Source: Mesorhabditis belari
Lineage: Eukaryota > Nematoda > Chromadorea > Rhabditida > Rhabditidae
Assembly: GCA_958450365.1 (NCBI GenBank)
Contig: CAUEEP010000728.1
Location: 1,767,001-1,831,000 of the forward strand
Direction of reading: 5' to 3'
DNA length: 64,000 bases
A program made the translations under genes and the position numbers. The notes beneath the pieces were generated by a model. That model searched no databases, was not told the origin of the DNA, and saw only the letters and a program-made list of their open reading frames with translations. Numbering within the stretch: the stretch's first letter is position 1; each line of letters starts with the position of its first letter. Of this stretch, positions 54,803 to 64,000 are shown piece by piece.

Positions 54803-54851
54803 CGTTTTTCAGTCGCACGATGATTGAAGTTTTGCCGGGGAGTCGCAGCTC
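54803..54851 (-). other. Possible upstream exon of the IRF2BP-like gene
   Basis: The minus strand reads ELRLPGKTSIIVRLKN and ends at a strong donor (ACG|GTGAGT). Its phase (1) matches the acceptor TTTGCAG|ATCCGGCT at 51919, giving [11 protein letters not shown] in frame with the protein. The acceptor of this exon (TTCCCGAG) is weak and no start codon was found, so this is tentative. Confidence 0.3.
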
Positions 54852-57800
54852 CTCGGGAAGAAATCCGCAAATAAAGAATCAAGAATAAGAGCCGAGAAGA
54901 TGAATACCTAAAAAAATGATTAATAAAGAAGTTAAAATTGTGAAGAATTGAAATCAAGTACATTTTGTAAGAAAATCGATCAGTTTAAATCGATCGATCA
55001 AGCTAAAATCGATCAGTTTAAAGTTTCTCAATTCCAATTGCATTTATCGGATGAGAATAAGCGAATAAGCTTATGTATATAAAAAATGTGTGATTTTGGG
55101 AACTGGGAATGGGAACAAGAAACGCATTGATTTTTGCATTTTGCATATTTAGTCAATTGAGCACAGGGGAAAGGGGGGGAATAGTGAAAATGGGTAGTGA
55201 AATTAATTCAACACATCTCGATGATCATCTCAAGAATTGAGAAAGAAAAACCAAAAAAAAATAGGGAAAACAGAAAGGAATTTATGAAAAATAACATTTA
55301 AATCGCATCGATCAAAGGGGAAAATTTGGAGAAAATGCGATGCTGAAGATTTGAAAGAAATGGCGTAGAAATATGGCGGCGTAGAAATGACTAACTTTCT
55401 TTTTTGAGATGAGATTGAGGATTTTTTTGAGTCTATTAGATGGAATGGTTTGACTGATAGATGAAAGCTAATGGATTGAAGAGATTCTTTCTATTCTTTA
55501 ATTCTATTCTTTCTATTCTTTTATTCTATTCTATTCTATTCTAGTAAATTTCGGAAAATCGTACTGTTTTCCCGGGTGATTTTTCGACAACAAGTTTTTC
55601 TTCCCATCGTTTTCCCCTACAAAACCTTGTGTGCATTTGGGATGACGAGGTAAGTGAAATTTTCAATTTTTTCAAGCAATTTGTAGCCTCCCGAGACGCT
55701 GAGACAACAATTTGGTGGGAATTTTTCGGATTGCCGTAAAGGAAGAAGGTTTATTCTTTTTTATGTTCTAAAAAGTGGAGAGGTTATATTTTTGGGAGAA
55801 TTCTTGGCGAGGATAAAAGAGTGAAATGGAATTTATTGTTTGAGGGGTTCAAGTAAAGAAGTTACTTTGGAAAAGATGGTTTTCGGGATTGGTAACCGGT
55901 TTAGTTTCATTCGCTAACATTTTAGAATGTTTTTTCGTAATAAAAGCACTAAAAATTATCGAAGAATCAATCGAATTGAATAAAATGAAAAGAAATATCG
56001 ACTAACAAATGTATTTGGAAAGTAGAAGTGAAAAGCAGAACAGCAGCAGCACATTTTTGACAGCAATTGAATGGAAATTTAGCTAAAAGCTTTAGCAAAG
56101 GTTGAGTACTTAAGGCAGAGGATTCTGCAGAGGATTCTGGGAAGCCGAAGCTCAACAAAACACTTGTTTAAAAGGAGTTTTTAATATAAAAACAGATTTG
56201 TATACATAAAAAGAGTCAAGTTTAATCTAAACACTGACGAAAGAAGAGTTTGTTGTCGGGAGAATGGGCAAAGGAATCGAGGTGGATGGAGAGAGAGAAA
56301 GAGAGAGAAAGAAAGAGAAAGAGAGAGAAAGAGAGAGAGAAAGAAAGAAAGAAAGATGAATCAGTGTGTGAATCCTCGTGCTGATACATAGCCACACCAA
56401 ACGGCCATGTCCCGTTCTGCTTTTTCTTTTCCCTTTTCTTCATCTCCTTTTCTCAAAGTGTCTGTGTGCCCATTTTGCCTTTTACATACAGAAAAATGAT
56501 TTTTTAAAATGCGACGAAGAAACAGGAACAAATATAAAACTACAATGCCTTTTTGCTTTAAAGCTTCAATCAATTTAAAGTCAATTATTTTACAAAATAG
56601 GATTCTGGGAAGCCGAAGCTCAAAAAAAAAAACTTCTTTTAAAGTTCTTACAAGCTTCTGTACTTTGTGTCACAAAACTCGTGTGCTAGAAGGCAAAAAG
56701 TAGAAAGTACTAGGATTGCAGGTGATTAGTAAAAAACCTTTAGTTTCTTATTTTATGAGATCCAGGTACTTTATTGTCTTAGCTTGGAAAAAGCTTGAAA
56801 AATCATTTCAATTTTTGATCTAGTGCAAGGGCTCACGAGTCACGTTCGAATTCGTTCATCGCTCTTCAAAGTACTAAAACCGAAGAGGGGATTGCCTGGA
56901 GATAATCACCGGGTTGGTTAGATAATTTTTTTAAATAAGGTCGAAGTGCGAAAAACGAGTGACCCGGCTTCAAGAAAGGGAGGTGTTATCATTTTAGATG
57001 GAGTTTAACAAAGAAAAGAAAAAAGAAAAGATAGCACTGAGTCGGGGTGGGAAAGAAAGAGGGAAAATATGGAATGAAAGAAGAAGAAAAAATCGGGGAA
57101 ACATCTCGGGGATTTCCCTATGTCATAAGGGATGTTTTCTGGGGAATGATAAAAAAAGAATAGTACACAGAGTAGGCATGAATGAAAAGAGCAAAAAGTG
57201 TGAGAGAGATGTTATGAGACTTGTAGAGGATAAAGGATAAAAGAAAAATGATTCTAATAGATTCTAATAGATTTTAATAGCTTTTAGGTGAAAGCACTTT
57301 AAAGCCGTAGATCAATAGCTTCTAATAGCTTCTAATAGATTCTAATAGCTTCTAATAGCTTCTAATAGATTCTAATAGATTAAGGATCAGATTTCAAGAT
57401 CAGATTTATCTTTCTATTTAGATGAAAGCACTTTAAAGCCGTAGATCAAGCCGTAAAATGGCTTAAGCCAGTTTTTGGGTAAGCTTGTGCTCTGTGCTCG
57501 GACAAGTGCATAAACCCTAGCACACAGGAGTGAATTGAGTGATGTTTCTAGTCAGTTAAATGTTGATAACTCTAATTTGATCACTAAGTATATTCCTTGA
57601 TTCAAGAAATTCAAGAAAATGTCATTTGAATCAAAAAAAAATCGAATAAACACAAAAATTTTTCTCAAAGAGATTTTCAAATTTTCTCAATGTGCACGTC
57701 TGCAAAATTATTGTGAAAATAAAAGAAAGGAGATAATGAGGGGAATGTAATGTTTTGGGAATGAGAAAGAGAAATGGGAAAGGGCCAATCCTTATATTAA

Positions 57801-60800
57801 TATGCAAATTTTGGGAAAAGACTCAAAGGAAGAGAAAAGGGGAAAAGATGGGCAAATGAATCTTTCAATGAATATCATGAATATCATTGAATATCATTGA
57901 ATAGATATCAAAAGACCCACCATTTAAGTGAGCAATGCCATGATGTGTAAGGAAATGATTCGCAAAAAGTATAGGGTGCTGAAAATATTCGATTCTCGGA
58001 AGCGAGATGAGACGCTACGAAGAGTTGGCCTTTCAAAATTTGCTTTCAAATATGCAAGCATTTGCATTGTGCATTTCAAATAGTAAAATTCTATTCAAAA
58101 GATCCGGAAGCTATTCTATTCTACAGAATTTCTATTTTATAGAATTTCTATTTTATAGAATCTATCAAAATCCATCAAATCAAATCAAATCCATCAAAAA
58201 AAGTTGTCAAAGTTCGAATCGAAATCGTTTACGAACTCGAAAACGAAAATGTGTTTCGAAATTTGAAAACCAAAAATTTACAAAGCTCACAGAAAAATGA
58301 AGTGTTGATGGGAATGGAAAAAGTGAATGGAAAAAGTTTGTCCACCAAGATACAGACAAAAATTTTAGAGTAACCAACACGTTTTTTTTTATACTGGGAG
58401 AGACAGACCACACTTTGTGCTGAACCACAAAGTAAAGTCTGTCTCGAGGAGAAAAAGAAAGAAGAAAGAAAAGAAAGAAGAAAGAAGAAAGAAAAGAAAA
58501 AAGAAAGAAGAAGAAAAGAAAAAGAACTGTCTCAAAACTTAGCAAAAGTGAAAAACTAGCTAGCTGGTGTTGACCTGAGAGAGGGTAAAAGAACTGGAAA
58601 GGATTCGAGGAGAAGGAGGAATGAGAAAAGAGAAAAGAGAAAAGAGGAGAATTTCCATGAACTCATGAAAGAAAAGGACAAAAGATTGACGAAGAAAAAG
58701 ATGAGAGAAAAGAGAGGAAAAGCTTGTAAGGAGAAGAGATTTCACCTTCAAAGGCAATGACCTCTTGGCTGAGGGATGGGGCGAGAGATGCTACTGTAAA
58801 ACGCGTCTCGTTCCCACGCCCATGTGCTTGAGTGAGGAGTGCATTTTTGCACAAAAACGTCTACTCCTTTTTGGGAAATGGGGAATTGAACTTGAACTGA
58901 TAAATTTGTGGCTACTTTTATGTTAGCTACGGGCAAGAAGGTTAATGCTTTTCAAAACAATTTTACAATAGTGCATTGCGCTGTCTAGAAAGTCTTTTCG
59001 TTTCTTTTGCACAAAAATAATTGACCTTTCTAATGAAAAAAAAACCGTAGTTCAATTGGTGAATTTGTTGATTTTAAACGGAAGTACGAAAAGGAACGAA
59101 AAGATTTTCTGGAAAGCCTAATACTAGGCAGGTTTACTTACTTACTTACCTACTTACTTACTTACTTATTAAAATTTACTAGTTACGCAGATCCGCGAGG
59201 GATCAATGCTGCAAGCTCTTTGGAAAGTAATTGGAGCTGAACCTAAGCCATTCCTAGAACATAAAAGATTTGAGTTCTGCAGAACAAAGACTGCAAGATC
59301 CTAGGCTTTCTGCAGAGTCTTGTACTGTGCCAGTATCGCTACCAGAACTTGCTTCTAAAGTAAGATAGCAAGAAATGGCCTCAGATTGTTTGCTTCATAG
59401 TTATCAGTAATCCCTGAACCTGACTGGTACTGAAACAAGACTGCAAGGTAACAAGAAATTGTATCAAAATATTGATATAGCATATTAAAGCTAAGTTACT
59501 GGTGCAATAACTGTTAGAACTGACAACCCCTAGGCACTCTTCATTAGATGTTGGCACCTGCTATTTGTACTACTAGATAACAAAAGCCAGTCAATCCGTT
59601 GTAGATTTCAATACTCTAGGTTCAATCCTGGATCTCTAGTCATTAAATTGTGAGGTTGAATAGCAAAAAAGAGGTTCAGTAAGTACTCGAGAAGAATTTC
59701 AATATCTAGGCTAGGTTAGCCACTCAAAAAACGGGGGTGACAATTTGGTGGTTGCAAGGAGGAGGCGTGTCTTCGGTTGACCCGGGTTCTGGGAACTGTG
59801 GAGAGTGAAAAAATAACAGAAATGGGGAAAAATAAAAGTTTTTTTTTCAGCCAATGTATGTAGAAGAAATCTATTTACTTATTTGCCGGAGGAAAATTTT
59901 CAGAAAAAAAAAAGGAGGCGTGGGAGTCTGACTGCCTTTAGAGTCAAATATTGTCAGAAGGGGCACTGTTTGACCGGGGCAATGAGTTGGATGGAAAGTT
60001 TGTGAGAAAAGGAGAAAAGAAAAGGACAGAGTGAGACATCTGGACCATTTCTCGATCAGAGACAGAGACAATGTACACAGGCAAAACCCGTACAAACACA
60101 CACACACACACACACACATTCTGGGAATTTCTAGACAGGTCAATTTGGTTTTATTAGAAGATAAGTGGCTAATATTTGAGGAGATTTCTATTCTAGGCGA
60201 GTTTAAATAAATGAAATTGATTATTTGATTGTACTTTAGTGAAATTCTGAAAAGAAAGAAAAATATTGGCAAAGAAAACAGGAGTAAAAAACACACAAAT
60301 GAAATAATCGACTACGACACACAACAATGACGGTTACGTTATGTCGAGCGAGCATTACAGAAAACAAAAGGGTCAACTTTTAGGTTTCTAAAATTGAGAA
60401 TCTTATAATTGGAAAGTTTGACAAGTTCTTAAATCCAAGATTTACCTGAATAATTGACTTTCATTTATCTATTCTATTTTGTAATCGTTTTCAATCTATT
60501 AACTATCACTCAAACTTCACTCAAATTTCCTCCATTTCCTCCATTTACTTCTCAAAGTTTCCATGCGATCGAAATGGCAAATAGACGAGTAAATTGAGTC
60601 AAAAAAAGAAAAGAAGAGATCTCATCGCAAATAATCAAATAATAGATGAAAGAAGCAATGCTAACAAGCGAAATTTTCACTATGCAAACTGGGCAAGTCG
60701 TGAGGCTGTTTGCACAAAAAAAAAAAAGAGATCGAGTCGGCGGTGAGTTTACTTGTAGAATTTGATGAAGGAATGTATGGGGATTTGATCTGGAAGATTC

Positions 60801-61402
60801 CTCCATTTACTCCTCAAAGTTTTTTATAGTCAGAATGACTGAATTTGATCTTCCATCTGGAAGATCAAATTCAAAGGGTTTAGTGGAAGGAAAAATAATC
60901 AAATTCGACTCTAAACTAGAGTCATCTAAATCTCAAAATCACTAACCTTTGTTTATCCACCAATTATCGAAAGTATTTAGATGTTAATAAAATTTTTGAA
61001 CAAAGAAATCCATTGGGGAAAAACAAGAAAAGCTGAGAAAATCAGAGAAACTGAGAGAAATTCGAAAATTTATTTATTTGAAAATTTACGCCTGGGGAGG
61101 GAGAAAGCAAAAAAAAAAAGGGAAAAAGAAATGAGATGAGGAGATTCTTTTCAATGTTTTTTTTTAAGTTACAAGGTCAACTTTTGAGTTGAAATAGTCA
61201 GAATAGGAAAGAAATTAAGAGATATAGAGGAAATGTGAAGAAAAACTATCTAAGTGTTAACAGAAAACATGGGAAATACGATTTAGAGAAAAGAATACTG
61301 TAATGGAAAGGTCAAGAGAAATAAAATAATCAAAGAAAAGCAAGTACAATAGTTAGATGCTAACAATGAGATTCTCGAAAATATTTCAGCTTTTCAAAGC
61401 TA
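54852..61402. other. Long stretch without a recognised gene
   Basis: AT-rich, with GA-rich runs (56290-56357, 58449-58520) and a (CA)n run at 60099-60117. Single short frames occur but lack splice partners, signal peptides or family motifs. A short AGGAG/GAGACGC-type word is seen at several places (53573, 55694, 58008). This may be the 5' regulatory region of the IRF2BP-like gene or of a gene beyond the window. Confidence 0.4.
57251..57382. repeat. 10-11-bp short tandem repeat
   Basis: ATTCTAATAG / CTTCTAATAG units, interrupted by a block (GTGAAAGCACTTTAAAGCCG) that is itself repeated at about 57423. Confidence 0.85.
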
Positions 61403-61922
61403 TTGGGTTGGGGAGAATGAGTCGGCGCCGAAAATCAAAAAAATGTCTGAAACTTCTATTCGACTTCGTCAAATAATATGCGTTTGATATCAGTAGAATG
61501 GTTAACTAATTCTCTACAAAATCACATTTAAAAGAAAATTCAAACAGCGCCTCCGCTCAAGAAAAAGCCATTTTTTCACAAAAACTACAAACTGTGATCT
61601 AGAAAAAACCATTGGTGGGATCTTCCTGCAAATTTGGCAACTTAAGTAATTGAATGTGCTCTATCTTTTTTATATAAACACCAAAGAAGGTTTATGTGAA
61701 AGAAACTGTTCAAATGATGAGTCGGACTCTTTGCCATTTTAACCAGCTGCGTTTCGAAGTTCATAAACTCCACGAAAGAAAAGCTTTGTGGAATCTCTCA
61801 AAAGTCATTTTGTAGAGAAATAGTGGATCCTTTTGATGAAACCAAACTTATGTTTAAAGAAGGCTTTATGTGTGCAAAAAGTCCCTTTAAAGTTTGGCGC
61901 CGACTCATTCTCCCCAACCCAA
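61403..61922. mobile_element. Mariner-type MITE, TTGGGTTGGGGAGAATGA family (copy 2)
   Basis: Full 520-bp copy with perfect inverted ends (TTGGGTTGGGGAGAATGA + GTCGGCGCC) and TA flanks at 61401-61402 and 61923-61924. Very similar to 10062-10575. No transposase frame. Confidence 0.92.
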
Positions 61923-62030
61923 TAGATTCGAATCGATAAAAAAGTCTCGATGATTTAATAATTATGTGTAAAACTAAAAAGAAAATTAACAAACATATTA
62001 ATAAAGTAATAAAAATCTAGAAAGAAACTA

Positions 62031-62449
62031 CCGTAAATACTGTAATAGTACCCCACCGCCATAATAACGGTGTGGAGTGTTGCGTAGTCTAGCTTCGAAC
62101 GAGTTTTTCTCGACACTGGTTTATGCTACAATGTGCGCTTAGGTATCAAAAAATAGCTGAAATTCAGGGCTATTTTTTGATATCAAAGACGTATTTTTTG
62201 AAAGTACGAGCGCTTTGCAAAAAAATAAAATACTAAAAAACTTTTGCGACTACGCGACTGTACGAGGGGCGGTGGGGTACTATTACAGTTTTTACGGTAG
62301 TTTATCTTTGAATCTTCACCAAATTATCGACTACGCGACTGTACGCGCATTGTAGCATAAAGCGGTGTCGAGAAAAACTCGTTCAAAGCTAGACTACGCA
62401 ACACTCCCATCGTCATGATGGGAGTGGGGTACTATTACAGTATTTACGG
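62031..62449. mobile_element. MITE, CCGTAAATACTGTAATAGTA family
   Basis: Inverted ends CCGTAAATACTGTAATAGTA + CCCCACC, TA flanks (62029-62030, 62450-62451). A further internal right end (GGTGGGGTACTATTACAG) at about 62270-62297 shows a partial duplication, as in the CCGTATT family at 19203. Fold-back arms include GAGTTTTTCTCGACAC. Confidence 0.85.
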
Positions 62450-63138
62450 TAGCTTACTAGTAAATAAATTCTACTAGATAAGAGTCGTATTCGATTTAAT
62501 CTAAGCAAACTATTTCAGATCAAAGAACTTTCAATTCCCGTCTTCTCTTCAGAAATCGTTTCTAAAAGAAAAGCCGATTCGATATTTTTCTTGATAAAAC
62601 TCAAAGGATTTCTCGAAAGAGAAAAATAAAAAAAATAAAATCGAATCAACACTGTGTGATAAGAAGAGATGGAAAAACGAGGGGGGAAAAAGAATTCTTT
62701 GCATAAAATCCTCGCTCCAATGGCCTGATATTGCCTGATGACACCTCGAAATTGATCTTTAGAGTCATTTTTTGGGTATTCGAAGAGATGCCTTGGGAAA
62801 CTAGACTGAAATTTCGAAGAGATTTCAACTCCAAGTTTGCGCATTGATTTTCGGATTTTTGTTTATCGATCTTTGAATCTAAAATGACAAATCTGTCAAC
62901 AATTCATTGGATTTTCTGTTCAAGGAATTTTCATTGGACAAATCTGTCAGCTGTTCATTTTGGTGGCTTTTGTTGCCTTCATATAGTTCTGTACTTTTGC
63001 AGGAAAAAAAAACACTTTTTGCAAGTAAGCCTGAATCTTTAGTACTCAAGAGAATTTAGAGCTACTTTTGGGTTTAGGGGAAACTTTGACAAGTTTTAAG
63101 CTCATAACTCAGCTTTTCAGCATGAGTTAAGCCGATTT

Positions 63139-63276
63139 TAAAGGCAAAGTCAAAGGCAAAATCAAAGCCAAAGTCAAAGTCAAAGTCAAAGGCAAAGTCA
63201 AAGCCAAAATCAAAGGCAAAATCAAAGGCAAAGTCAAAGCCAAAGTCAAAGGCAAAGTCAAAACCAAAGTCAGAGT
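63139..63276. repeat. 6-bp repeat
   Basis: CAAAGT, CAAAGG and CAAAGC units (AAAGGCAAAGTCAAAGCC) repeated more than twenty times. Confidence 0.9.
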
Positions 63277-64000
63277 TAGCTCAACGATGAAACGATCAAA
63301 CTAGAATCACAAATTTAGTGCATTTATCTAAAAGTTAACATCAAAAATATCAAAAACCCAAATGGAAAAGTCCGATGATTTGCGGGATTACCGGTTTTCG
63401 ATTGGAGTTGACAAAATTTGAGAGTGAAATTGGGAGAGAAAGAGAGAGAGAGAGAATGAGAGAATGAGAGAAGAGAGCCGAGAATTGACCCCCCAACTAC
63501 AACTGATCATTTTTGGGACAAAGAGAATAGAAAAGGAATTGAAAATCTTTCTCTCTCTGAAAATCTCTAGATTTCAAGCGAGATTTTTTTTAGAGAAAAG
63601 TTCGAAAATTCTTTCTCTCACTCTCGCATTCGCCTGGAGAACTGAGAGAACTGGTTTTGTTCGGGATTGGGTAAAATTATCACGAGGAATCGCTCTCTTT
63701 ACACCGATTTTGGGAAACATTTTTGAAAGAAAAGAGTTTTCAAAAAAAAAAAAAAAACTAACAGATGATCAAGAGATTTTCGAGTTGAACAATAAAATTT
63801 TGAAGAAAAGTTCGAGTCCTGGAACGGCTACAGGCGATAACAATAAGCATTGTTTATAGGGATGGGATGAACTCAAAAATTTACAAGTTATTTAGTTTTG
63901 TAAATTGAGAAATTTGAATTAAAGTTGAATAGATTCTCTAAAAGAAGCAGTGAAGTTCAGTGCACAAGTAGTCGTGTAACTAAAGATGTAAGATAGCTTA
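63277..64000. other. Right-edge stretch without a recognised gene
   Basis: A GAGAGAGAGAGAGAATGAGAG run at about 63435-63475 is followed by a 131-codon plus-strand frame (63464-63859) that lacks motifs and contains a long AAA run; it is not supported as a gene. Confidence 0.4.

Noticed and set aside
55637..55652. ATGACGAG followed by GTAAGTG as a plus-strand first exon
   Set aside because: Only three codons and no downstream exon could be found.
58207..58545. Minus-strand Phe/Leu/Ser-rich frame
   Set aside because: Translates GA-rich low-complexity sequence; no start context or homology.
59600..59650. Possible tRNA from a B-box-like GGTTCAATCC
   Set aside because: No matching acceptor stem or A box at the right distance.
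63464..63859. 131-codon plus-strand frame at the right edge
   Set aside because: Codon use and composition look noncoding, with a long A run and no motif or splice partner.

Overview
The window is nuclear DNA of a nematode. It is AT-rich, and every convincing gene is split by introns with GT donors and nematode-style TTTTCAG acceptors. Several first exons start a few bases after an acceptor-like TTTCAG, as expected for spliced-leader trans-splicing. The gene families also fit a nematode: a transthyretin-like secreted protein, a cytosolic sulfotransferase, an IRF2BP-type zinc-finger/RING regulator, and small secreted peptides. No bacterial operon, CRISPR array or rRNA was seen. All exon models were built by eye and kept only where reading phase was consistent across every junction.

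Layout. 1-1.8 kb: palindromic repeats, then a six-exon transthyretin-like gene (+). 1.9-15.5 kb: repeat-dominated (minisatellites, duplicated blocks, four long palindromic or transposon-derived elements, one decayed mariner inside a hAT-like element). 15.6-19.0 kb: a six-exon cysteine-rich secreted protein gene (+) whose fourth intron holds an internally deleted mariner and a C2H2 zinc-finger fragment. 19.2-26.5 kb: MITEs and hairpins around a small Q/N-rich secreted protein gene (21.4-22.9 kb, +), then a Tc1-like relic inside a larger palindrome. 26.9-27.8 kb: a second small secreted protein gene (+) with the same intron phases as the first. 28.5-32.6 kb: a short minus-strand gene and a nine-exon sulfotransferase gene (-). 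33-45 kb: MITEs, a Tc1-like element, two long inverted repeats, and a cluster of initiator tRNA-Met genes (three intact, two broken), some arranged in units with a short ORF that has its own TATA-like box. 45.8-51.9 kb: a ten-exon IRF2BP-like gene (-). 52-64 kb: no gene recognised; tRNA-Ser-like repeats, three MITEs and simple repeats.

The genes do not form an obvious pathway. The strongest themes are (a) a local family of initiator tRNA/sORF repeat units, (b) a pair of small secreted-peptide genes with conserved exon architecture, and (c) many terminal-inverted-repeat elements from several families, often with readable target-site duplications and in places nested in one another. No clearly new defence or metabolic system was found. 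The tRNA-iMet/sORF unit and several near-perfect hairpins are the observations most worth testing.
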